DNA of 64,000 nucleotides. It comes from Flavobacterium omnivorum (GTDB taxonomy: Bacteria; Bacteroidota; Bacteroidia; Flavobacteriales; Flavobacteriaceae). The notes beneath the pieces are model-generated. The model was not told the origin of the DNA. It made no database searches and was given only the letters and a program-made list of their open reading frames with translations. The DNA lies in NCBI RefSeq assembly GCF_900099915.1, contig NZ_FNDB01000007.1:1-64000 (forward strand), in the 5' to 3' direction. Shown piece by piece: positions 9,999 to 17,426 of this stretch. A program made the position numbers and the translations under genes. The stretch's first letter is position 1. Each line of letters starts with the position of its first letter.

Positions 9999-11444
9999 TC
10001 AATTCATTTCACTTAAACCAACTGCTTCTCCTTTCAATGTTCCGCTGGTGCAAGAAGTGATTCTCACATTTACAAAATCACCAATTATGTAATTCTCTTT
10101 TGGAAAAACAACTGTGATACTCTGGGAATTTCTTCCTGAAAATTCTTCTGTCGATTTTTTGGAAACTTTCTCTACCAAAACTTCTACGGTTTGACCAATG
10201 AATTCCTCACTGCGGAACCAAGCGTGTTTTTGTTGTAAATCAACAATTTCCTGTAATCTTCTGGCTTTCGTTTCTTCGGGAACATCGTCTTCCATTTTTC
10301 GTCCTGCTAAAGTTCCTGGACGTTCCGAATACGAATACATATAACCAAAATTATACTTAACATAGTCCATCAAACTCAATGTGTCTTGATGATCTTCCTC
10401 TGTTTCTGTTGGAAAACCTGAAATCATATCTTGCGAAATCGAGCCGTTTGGGATAATTCTTCTTATTTTATCAATCAAAGTCATGTATTCTTCACGGGAG
10501 TGCAAACGATTCATCTCCTTCAGAATTCTGTTACTACCAGATTGTACTGGTAAATGAATGTGTTTGCAAATATTGGGATATTTGGCAATCACATGCAAAA
10601 CACTTTCGTGCATGTCCTGCGGATTAGAGGTTGAAAATCGAATTCTCATTTTAGGAAAACCAACGGCTACCATTTCGAGTAATTGGTCAAAATCTACTGC
10701 TGTAGCTTTTTGCATTTCTGATGCTGTTGCAAAATCTTTTTTCAAACCGCCCCCATACCAAAGGAAACTATCTACGTTTTGTCCCAAAAGCGTAATTTCT
10801 TTAAAACCTTTGTTCCATAAATCTTGAATTTCGGTCATGATACTTTGCGGTTCACGGCTGCGCTCACGTCCGCGAGTAAAAGGCACCACGCAAAAAGTAC
10901 ACATATTATCACAACCACGCGTGATAGAAACCAAAGCCGTAATTCCGTTGCTCATCAATCGAACCGGCGAAATATCCCCGTAGGTTTCGTCTTTTGATAA
11001 AATTACGTTTATTGCATCACGTCCTTCCTCGACTTCAGCGAGTAAATTTGGTAAATCTTTATACGCATCTGGCCCCACAACGAGATCCACTATTTTTTCT
11101 TCTTCTAGGAATTTGTCTTTCAAGCGTTCTGCCATACAACCCAAAACGCCCACTTTCATCTTTGGGTTAATGCGTTTTACGGCATTGTATTTCTCCAAAC
11201 GTTTCCGAATAGTTTGCTCTGCCTTGTCCCGAATAGAACAGGTATTGACCAAAACTAAATCGGCCTCTTCTAGAATTTGTGTTGTATTGTATCCGTTCCC
11301 TGATAAAATAGAAGCTACAATTTCACTATCCGAAAAATTCATCGCACAGCCATAACTTTCTATAAAAAGTTTTTTAGTATTCTCGGGTTTATTCTCTAAA
11401 ACTAAGCTTTCGCCTTGTTTACTTTCTTCAATAATCTTCTCCAT
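9999..11444 (-). CDS. miaB: tRNA-2-methylthio-N6-dimethylallyladenosine synthase MiaB
   Basis: A 481-residue radical-SAM methylthiotransferase that adds the 2-methylthio group to i6A37 of tRNAs reading UNN codons. The N-terminal UPF0004 domain holds three cluster cysteines (SYGCAMNF, VNTCSIRDKAE, GVLGCMAERLKD). The SAM cluster motif is GCDNMCTFCVVPFTRGRERS. A TRAM domain ends the protein (GQTVEVLVEKVSKKSTEEF onward). The start at 11444 gives a normal length; the frame extends 16 codons further without conservation. It heads the transcript leading into the GxxExxY and activator genes. Confidence 0.95.
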   Translation of the reverse strand: MEKIIEESKQGESLVLENKPENTKKLFIESYGCAMNFSDSEIVASILSGNGYNTTQILEEADLVLVNTCSIRDKAEQTIRKRLEKYNAVKRINPKMKVGVLGCMAERLKDKFLEEEKIVDLVVGPDAYKDLPNLLAEVEEGRDAINVILSKDETYGDISPVRLMSNGITALVSITRGCDNMCTFCVVPFTRGRERSREPQSIMTEIQDLWNKGFKEITLLGQNVDSFLWYGGGLKKDFATASEMQKATAVDFDQLLEMVAVGFPKMRIRFSTSNPQDMHESVLHVIAKYPNICKHIHLPVQSGSNRILKEMNRLHSREEYMTLIDKIRRIIPNGSISQDMISGFPTETEEDHQDTLSLMDYVKYNFGYMYSYSERPGTLAGRKMEDDVPEETKARRLQEIVDLQQKHAWFRSEEFIGQTVEVLVEKVSKKSTEEFSGRNSQSITVVFPKENYIIGDFVNVRITSCTSGTLKGEAVGLSEMN

Positions 11445-11542
11445 GGGGTAATTTAAAGTGCAAAGATAAGTGAATTCCAATAAATATGACAAGATGTCAG
11501 ACTAAGAATTAACATTGTTTTGTGTTTTAGTTTTGGAATAAA

Positions 11543-11576
11543 AAAAACGTTCCTTTATTTCTAAAACAACGTTTTT
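11543..11576 (-). terminator. Terminator of the glp operon
   Basis: aaaaacgtt (11543-11551) pairs with aacgttttt (11568-11576) and is followed by about eight T on the minus strand. It lies 32 bp past the last gene of the glycerol cluster. Confidence 0.75.
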
Positions 11577-11607
11577 ACTAGCAAATAAGATGTCGTTGTG
11601 TTTGTGA

Positions 11608-12393
11608 TCAGAACAATACCACACCCAATTGAATTCGGGCAATTTTAAGGGCTGGATTCCACATTGCAACTGCGGAAACAGGAAGTTTGTAATTTAAAAT
11701 GTGAATGTTTTTGTACGCTTTGATTCCAGTATTTACAATATCAAAATTACTGTTAGGATCATCTGTATATAAATGGGAGGCTCCGTTTAGTGCAAATCCG
11801 GCACCTAAATAGGCCTGTAAAGTGATTTTTTGACTTTTCAAGAACGGATATCCTAATTCTACATAGGTTGAATACCTGTTTTTATAATCGAGATTATTCA
11901 TCAATTCGCGGTCATTGCCGTATAGCAGAAAATCAGCTTCAATCCGCAAAGGAAATCGATCAGGAAATTGATAGGATGTTCTCAAGTCAATAATATGTGT
12001 GCTTGTTTTTCGATCATAATTAAAAACGGCAGGATTCTCAATATTTGTGGTATTGAATAGATCCCACACGGCAATTGAAAAACCATTGTTTTGGTATTGA
12101 ATGTAATAATCAATTTCTTTGTAGTCTCCGTCAAACCCGTTTCCGCCCCAAAGGCCAACGGTCAGATTTTGTTTTTTGTCCAAAGCATAATAAATGTTTC
12201 CCATAGCAGTCATGGTCCCACTGATGACCAGTCCCCTCCAGAGGTGGCTCGTTTTTAATTCTACATCAAAATCCAGTCGGTTTGGTTTTGTGTTTGCTAC
12301 AGCTACCGGAATGGTGTCGGAAACAGGCGTTTTTTGGGCGTATCCAGCTAGCGCTATAATAGTGATTATAGAGGTGAAAAATAATTTTCGCAT
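11608..12393 (-). CDS. Putative outer-membrane beta-barrel protein of the glycerol cluster
   Basis: A 261-residue secreted protein. The signal peptide (residues 1-19, ending GYAQ) is followed by alternating amphipathic strands with many aromatic residues (KTSHLWRGLVISGT, NLTVGLWGGNGFDG, YSTYVELGYPFL) and ends in hydrophobic LGVVLF, as barrel proteins do. No named family is certain. It lies 23 bp downstream of glpF in the same direction, so it may be an outer-membrane partner for glycerol or glycerophosphodiester uptake; that role is inferred only from position. Confidence 0.6.
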   Translation of the reverse strand: MRKLFFTSIITIIALAGYAQKTPVSDTIPVAVANTKPNRLDFDVELKTSHLWRGLVISGTMTAMGNIYYALDKKQNLTVGLWGGNGFDGDYKEIDYYIQYQNNGFSIAVWDLFNTTNIENPAVFNYDRKTSTHIIDLRTSYQFPDRFPLRIEADFLLYGNDRELMNNLDYKNRYSTYVELGYPFLKSQKITLQAYLGAGFALNGASHLYTDDPNSNFDIVNTGIKAYKNIHILNYKLPVSAVAMWNPALKIARIQLGVVLF

Positions 12394-12416
12394 GATTTTA
12401 CTTTAAAAAGAGAAGG

Positions 12417-13148
12417 TTAGAGAAGTAACATATACAAGATTGCGGCCAAACAAGAACCTATTACAGGACCAACAATAGGAACCCACGCATACCCCCAATC
12501 GCTACCGCCTTTTATGGGTAAAATGGCATGCATCATGCGCGGTCCAAGATCTCTGGCCGGATTTATGGCATACCCTGTGGTGCCTCCTAAGGACAATCCG
12601 ATAACCCAAACTAAAATAGCGACCGGCAAAGCTCCTACAGTTCCAAGCCCAATTGCAGCGCCAGTATCAGAAGTCATTATCAGTTCTGGGCCTGCGATAT
12701 AAAAGATTACAAAAATCAACACGAAAGTGGCGATGATTTCACTCATCAAATTGGATGAGTAATTCCGAATCGCGGGTCCCGTGCAAAAACAAGCAAGTTT
12801 TCCGCCCTCATCTTCTGTAGCGGCAAAATGATCTTTATGGGAGAGCCAAACTAAAAAGGCTCCCAGCATGGCTCCAATGAATTGAGCTAAGATATAGGAA
12901 GCAACCTGAGACCAAGCGAATTTTCCTATCAGAGCTAGGCCTAATGTGACAATTGGATTTAAATGTGCACCGCTAATAGGACCGGCAACGGCAACACCAA
13001 CAAATACAGCAAAGCCCCATGCCGTGCTGATGACAATCCAACCCGAATTATTTCCTTTGGTTCCTTTAAGAACGACATTGGCAACTACGCCATTACCTAG
13101 TAAAATCATAAGCATGGTACCGAGAATTTCTGCTATAAATGGAGTCAT
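12417..13148 (-). CDS. glpF: Glycerol facilitator (aquaglyceroporin) GlpF
   Basis: A 243-residue MIP-family channel with six membrane segments, for passive entry of glycerol across the inner membrane. The first half-helix motif reads SGAHLNPIVTLG, so the usual NPA is NPI here; the second is intact (YAINPARDLGPR), with the Asp after NPAR that marks glycerol facilitators. It sits 18 bp downstream of glpK in the glpD-glpK-glpF order. The NPI change is seen directly; its effect on the channel is unknown. Confidence 0.93.
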   Translation of the reverse strand: MTPFIAEILGTMLMILLGNGVVANVVLKGTKGNNSGWIVISTAWGFAVFVGVAVAGPISGAHLNPIVTLGLALIGKFAWSQVASYILAQFIGAMLGAFLVWLSHKDHFAATEDEGGKLACFCTGPAIRNYSSNLMSEIIATFVLIFVIFYIAGPELIMTSDTGAAIGLGTVGALPVAILVWVIGLSLGGTTGYAINPARDLGPRMMHAILPIKGGSDWGYAWVPIVGPVIGSCLAAILYMLLL

Positions 13149-13166
13149 AATATAAGGTTTTAGTGA

Positions 13167-14663
13167 TTAATCTTCTATCCAGTTTCCAGCTCGGCCCACC
13201 GCTTTACCCCAGTTTTTTACCAATTCTGTTACAGTATCTCTGGGCATTTCGGGAGAAAATTCACGGTCTATTGTCCATTGTTTTTGTAATTCATCTACAC
13301 TGTCCCAATATCCAATAGCCAAACCGGCTAAATAAGCGGCTCCTAAGGCCGTTGTTTCTAATGTCTTTGGACGAATCACTTTAAAATTAAAAAGATCTGA
13401 TTGGAATTGCATCAGTAAATTATTAGCAACTGCTCCGCCATCCACTCTTAGTTCAATTCCCTTTTTTTCAAAATCGGCTTCCATTGCTTTTGCTAAATCA
13501 TATACTTGATAGGCGATTCCTTCAAGAGTAGCTCTGGCAATGTGCGCGTTTGTGGTCCCTCGAGTTATCCCAACAATGGCTCCTCGAGCGTATTGGTCCC
13601 AATATGGCGCTCCCAAGCCTGTTAGTGCAGGGACAAAATATACGCCCCCGTTGTCTGGAACACTGGCTGCTAATTCTTCAATTTCATGGGCAGCATCAAT
13701 CATTTTAGCGCCATCTCTCAGCCATTGTACGGCCGCACCGCCAACAAAAACGCTGCCTTCTAAGGCGTAAGTTGTTTTTCCATTCATTTTCCATGCCACG
13801 GTGGTTAATAAGTTGTTTTTAGAATAAACGGGCTTTTTACCAGTATTCATAAGCATAAAACAGCCTGTTCCATAGGTGTTTTTTACCATTCCGGGATTGA
13901 TGCACAGCTGTCCAAAAAGAGCTGCTTGCTGATCTCCGGCAACTCCGGCTATTGGAATTTTTGTTGAGAATAGAGTGGTTGAGGTTACTCCATAGACCTC
14001 GCTGCTTTGTTTTATTTCTGGCAATATCGATTGCGGGATATCAAATAAATTTAATAATTCTTGGTCCCATTCCATTGTGTGGATATTCAATAACATCGTT
14101 CTGCTGGCATTGGAAACATCAGTCATGAACATTTTACCTCGGGTCAATTTCCAAATTAACCAGGTGTCGACGGTTCCAAAACACAACTTTCCTTGTTCTG
14201 CTTTTTCACGAGCTCCTTTTACATTATCTAGTATCCATTTTAATTTTGTGGCAGAAAAATAGGCGTCTAAAACAAGTCCTGTTTTTTCCTTGATCATATC
14301 TCCATGACCTTCAGCTTTCAATGCGTCACAATATTTGGATGTTCTTCTGTCTTGCCAAACAATTGCGTTGTAAATTGGTTTACTGGTTTCTCTGTCCCAA
14401 ACTATCGTGGTTTCTCTTTGATTAGTGATACCAATAGCGGCGATTTCTTTTCCTGAGATTCCTACTTTTGCAATAACTTCAGCAGTAACACTCATTTGTG
14501 AGGACCAAATTTCGTTTGGATCGTGTTCTACCCATCCTGGTTTTGGAAAAATTTGTTCAAAGGATTTTTGAGACACGTTGACAATTTCTCCATCATGATT
14601 GAAGACAATTGCCCTAGAAGATGTGGTCCCTTGGTCAAGGGCAAGAATTAGTTTGTTTTTCAT
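13167..14663 (-). CDS. glpK: Glycerol kinase GlpK
   Basis: A 498-residue FGGY-family kinase, ATP + glycerol to sn-glycerol 3-phosphate. Motifs: the N-terminal phosphate loop [15 protein letters not shown], substrate-region [12 protein letters not shown] and [27 protein letters not shown], the FGGY-signature region [16 protein letters not shown], and the C-terminal [14 protein letters not shown]. Length equals that of well-studied glycerol kinases. It is the middle gene of the glp operon, 33 bp after glpD. Confidence 0.97.
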   Translation of the reverse strand: MKNKLILALDQGTTSSRAIVFNHDGEIVNVSQKSFEQIFPKPGWVEHDPNEIWSSQMSVTAEVIAKVGISGKEIAAIGITNQRETTIVWDRETSKPIYNAIVWQDRRTSKYCDALKAEGHGDMIKEKTGLVLDAYFSATKLKWILDNVKGAREKAEQGKLCFGTVDTWLIWKLTRGKMFMTDVSNASRTMLLNIHTMEWDQELLNLFDIPQSILPEIKQSSEVYGVTSTTLFSTKIPIAGVAGDQQAALFGQLCINPGMVKNTYGTGCFMLMNTGKKPVYSKNNLLTTVAWKMNGKTTYALEGSVFVGGAAVQWLRDGAKMIDAAHEIEELAASVPDNGGVYFVPALTGLGAPYWDQYARGAIVGITRGTTNAHIARATLEGIAYQVYDLAKAMEADFEKKGIELRVDGGAVANNLLMQFQSDLFNFKVIRPKTLETTALGAAYLAGLAIGYWDSVDELQKQWTIDREFSPEMPRDTVTELVKNWGKAVGRAGNWIED

Positions 14664-14696
14664 TTTTGGCGTTTTTTATGTTAATAGGGTTATAGA

Positions 14697-16280
14697 TTAT
14701 TTTACTTGAAATTCTGTTAAAAGGAAACCGTTGGCGAGAGTTCTAAATTCAGCTGCTTGAGCTTGAGCCCAAGTAGTGTCATGGACTAATTCTTTGGCTA
14801 ATAATTGAGCAACTTTTTCAGAAGAATCAATTGCTGCTCTGGCGTCTAAAAATAAAAGTCGTACACGTCTAGCCAGTACATCCTCAATGGTTCTGGCCAT
14901 TTCGAAACGAATGGCCCAAGCCACTTCGGCCATGGTGTAATCATAGTCAGGATGTAGTTTCTCTTTCAATATAGGCTCGTCTTCCTGTAATTTTAGTATT
15001 TTAGGAATGTCAGTTCCATAAATGTATAAATGATTTTCCCGGTCTGTTACTGAGGTTGCTTTATTTCCGTGGATAGCGATGTGTTCCGTTTTACATCCGT
15101 TTTTAGGTAAATTATGTACTTTGATTGCTTTGCCAATAACGTCTTCGGCGATTTTTCTGTATGTAGTCCATTTTCCTCCGGTGATGGTAATTAATCCGGT
15201 ATCCGAAACAATTATTTTATGGCTTCTTGAAACTTCTTTGGTACTTTGGCCTTTCTTTTCAGGTGCTGCTAAAGGTCTTAATCCTGCAAAAACAGATAAA
15301 ACATCACCTCTTGTTGGTTTTTTCTCTAGAAATCTTTGGGCAGTTTCTAAAACAAAATCAATTTCTTCCTCCAAGGCAATTGGTTCCAGACTCGATTTTT
15401 TAACCAAGGTATCGGTGGTTCCTACCACAATTTTATCATGCCATGGCACGGCAAATAAAACACGTCCGTCACTTGTTTTTGGAATCATTAAGGCGTGCTG
15501 ACTTGGCAAGAATGATTTGTCAAAAACCAAGTGAATTCCTTGGCTTGGAACGATATATTTTTTGTATTCCAAATCATTCATTTTCATGATTGAATTGGTA
15601 AAAACTCCCGTAGCATTAATAACCGCAGTTCCATTTAGTTCATATTTAGTGCCGGTTTCTTTATCTTCAAATTCTACTCCTATAACTTGGTTCTTATCAT
15701 CTTTCAATAAGTTAGTTACTTTTGAATAATTCAATAGCGTAGCTCCATTTTCAACTGCAGTTTGCGCAATGTTGATCGCTAAACGGGAATCATCAAACTG
15801 TCCGTCTTGATATACTACGCCGCTTACCAATCCTTTTTGTGTAATGGTCGGAAGTAATTCGATTGTTTTTTTTCTGGAAACATATTTAGAAGCGCCTAAA
15901 CTTAATCGTCCTGCTAACATGTCATATAAAGTAAGCCCAACGGTATAGAAATAACCACCCCACCAATTGTAATTTGGAATCACGAAGGATTGATTTTTTA
16001 CCAAGTGGCCGGCGTTTTGAGCCATTAAACCTCTTTCTTTTAGAGCTTCACGTACCAAAGCAATATCTCCTTGTTCTAAATACCGAACCCCACCATGAAC
16101 TAACTTTGTGCTTCGGCTGGAGGTTCCTTTGGCAAAATCAATAGATTCCAACAAGATGGTTTTGAAACCTCTGCTGGCTGCATCTAATGCAATGCCTAAT
16201 CCGTTAGCACCTCCACCAATAATGATTACATCCCAATTTTTGGTTTGTGCAAGTTGAGTTAATTGTTCTGATCTTTTCAT
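14697..16280 (-). CDS. glpD: Aerobic glycerol-3-phosphate dehydrogenase GlpD
   Basis: A 527-residue FAD enzyme at the inner membrane that oxidises glycerol 3-phosphate to dihydroxyacetone phosphate and passes electrons to quinone. The FAD fold is at the start (VIIIGGGANGLGIALDAA, residues 20-37), followed by SSRSTKLVHGGVRYLEQGD, the second family signature, and TGGKWTTYRKIAEDV. The C-terminal domain is the usual helical cap. It is the first gene of the operon and diverges from the DeoR-type regulator; four 10-bp-spaced GAAA repeats overlap its promoter. Confidence 0.97.
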   Translation of the reverse strand: MKRSEQLTQLAQTKNWDVIIIGGGANGLGIALDAASRGFKTILLESIDFAKGTSSRSTKLVHGGVRYLEQGDIALVREALKERGLMAQNAGHLVKNQSFVIPNYNWWGGYFYTVGLTLYDMLAGRLSLGASKYVSRKKTIELLPTITQKGLVSGVVYQDGQFDDSRLAINIAQTAVENGATLLNYSKVTNLLKDDKNQVIGVEFEDKETGTKYELNGTAVINATGVFTNSIMKMNDLEYKKYIVPSQGIHLVFDKSFLPSQHALMIPKTSDGRVLFAVPWHDKIVVGTTDTLVKKSSLEPIALEEEIDFVLETAQRFLEKKPTRGDVLSVFAGLRPLAAPEKKGQSTKEVSRSHKIIVSDTGLITITGGKWTTYRKIAEDVIGKAIKVHNLPKNGCKTEHIAIHGNKATSVTDRENHLYIYGTDIPKILKLQEDEPILKEKLHPDYDYTMAEVAWAIRFEMARTIEDVLARRVRLLFLDARAAIDSSEKVAQLLAKELVHDTTWAQAQAAEFRTLANGFLLTEFQVK

Positions 16281-16319
16281 TTTATTATTTTTATATCGTA
16301 ACCTAATGTTTTCGTTTTA

Positions 16320-16347
16320 CAAACATAACGAAATAAATCGAAACAAA
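16320..16347 (-). promoter_or_regulatory. Promoter of the glpD-glpK-glpF operon
   Basis: On the minus strand, TTTG (16347-16344) and TATGTTTG (16327-16320) are separated by 16 nt and match the Bacteroidota -33/-7 consensus. The -7 box ends 39 bp before the glpD start. Confidence 0.65.
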
Positions 16348-16364
16348 GTGAAACTATTCGAAAT
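16329..16364. promoter_or_regulatory. Candidate operator: four GAAA-type repeats with exact 10-bp period
   Basis: cgaaat (16329), cgaaac (16339), tgaaac (16349) and cgaaat (16359) recur at exactly 10-bp steps, so all face the same side of the helix. A further copy in opposite orientation is tttcgtttt at 16310-16318. The first repeats overlap the glpD -33/-7 spacer. DeoR-family repressors commonly bind tandem GAAA/TTTC repeats. The link to the adjacent regulator is an inference. Confidence 0.6.
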
Positions 16365-16427
16365 AACTGATTTTATTTTTTATTTCTAAAAGAATACCTA
16401 TCTTTATTTTAATATTTAAACAGTACT

Positions 16428-17192
16428 ATGGCTATAATCAATATCAGACAGGAACTTATTTTGGAGGAGTTAAATCAAAAAGGATATGTCAATGTGGTGG
16501 AAATGTGTGAAGCGCATAAAGTTTCATCGGTAACGATAAGAAAGGATTTAAGTTTCTTAGAAAATAAAAATCTGTTGCACCGTACCCATGGAGGCGCGAG
16601 CAAACAGCCCATTTATGCTTTCGAAAGAAACGTAAGTGATAAGGAATTACTTCAGGTTGAACAAAAGAAGCTTATTGCAAAAGCAGCTTTGGATTATATC
16701 AAAGAAAATGATTACATTATTATGGGTTCTGGAACAACAATTCATAATTTATCTAAAATGATGGGCGGGTTTCAGAAATTGACCGTTCTAACTCCTTCGC
16801 TTAAAGTTTCTTTAGAACTTTGCAAACATTCGGAAATTGACACCATACAGTTAGGAGGGGATATTAGAAAAGCATCGACGTCAGTTGTAGGCGCTATTGC
16901 GGAAGGTATTTTGAGTCAGTTTTCGTGTAATAAATTATTCATTGGTACTGATGGTCTCCATTTGGAGTTTGGTTTAAGTACGTCAAATGCAATGGAAGCG
17001 CATTTGAATCAGGCGATGATTGATGTTGCTGAGAAGGTTATCGTTTTAGCAGATTCGACTAAGATGAATGTCAGAGGTTTTGGAAAAATTTGTAATGTCG
17101 AAAAAATTGATGTTTTAATCACGGACTCTGGTATCGATATCGAAACTAAAACGAAACTGGAGGACCTAGGTTTAAATGTGGTGGTTGTGTAG
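16428..17192 (+). CDS. DeoR/GlpR-family transcriptional repressor
   Basis: A 254-residue regulator. The N-terminal DeoR helix-turn-helix is typical (RQELILEELNQKGYVNVVEM, then VSSVTIRKDLSFLENKNLLHRTHGGA). The C-terminal sensor domain of the ISOCOT fold shows GSGTTIHNLSK, QLGGDIRKASTSVVG and IGTDGL. This domain usually binds a sugar phosphate; by context here glycerol 3-phosphate. It is divergent from glpD with a 147-bp gap containing the GAAA repeats. The gene's own -7 box may be TATCTTTA at 16399-16406. Whether to call it GlpR depends on the ligand, which is not visible. Confidence 0.88.
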   Translation: MAIINIRQELILEELNQKGYVNVVEMCEAHKVSSVTIRKDLSFLENKNLLHRTHGGASKQPIYAFERNVSDKELLQVEQKKLIAKAALDYIKENDYIIMGSGTTIHNLSKMMGGFQKLTVLTPSLKVSLELCKHSEIDTIQLGGDIRKASTSVVGAIAEGILSQFSCNKLFIGTDGLHLEFGLSTSNAMEAHLNQAMIDVAEKVIVLADSTKMNVRGFGKICNVEKIDVLITDSGIDIETKTKLEDLGLNVVVV

Positions 17193-17377
17193 AGAATTTA
17201 GCTTAAAAAAAGGATTTATGTTAATGTTTATAATTGCATCCGACTTTAGGTAACAAACCACAAAAATGATAAATTGTTAATTAAACAGGATTAATTTTTT
17301 TGTTTTTAAAATTTGGAATTCAAATCATTCAAAACCTGTAATTCAACGATTATAATGACTTTTAAAATTTAAAAAAC

Positions 17378-17406
17378 TTAAAATTTAAAAAAATCATATA
17401 CTTTTG
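17378..17406 (+). promoter_or_regulatory. Promoter of topA
   Basis: TAcTTTTG at 17399-17406 is a perfect TAnnTTTG -7 box. An imperfect TTA at 17378-17380 lies 18 nt upstream. The start codon is 20 bp downstream. Confidence 0.55.
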
Positions 17407-17426
17407 CCGACATAAACAATCGGGAT

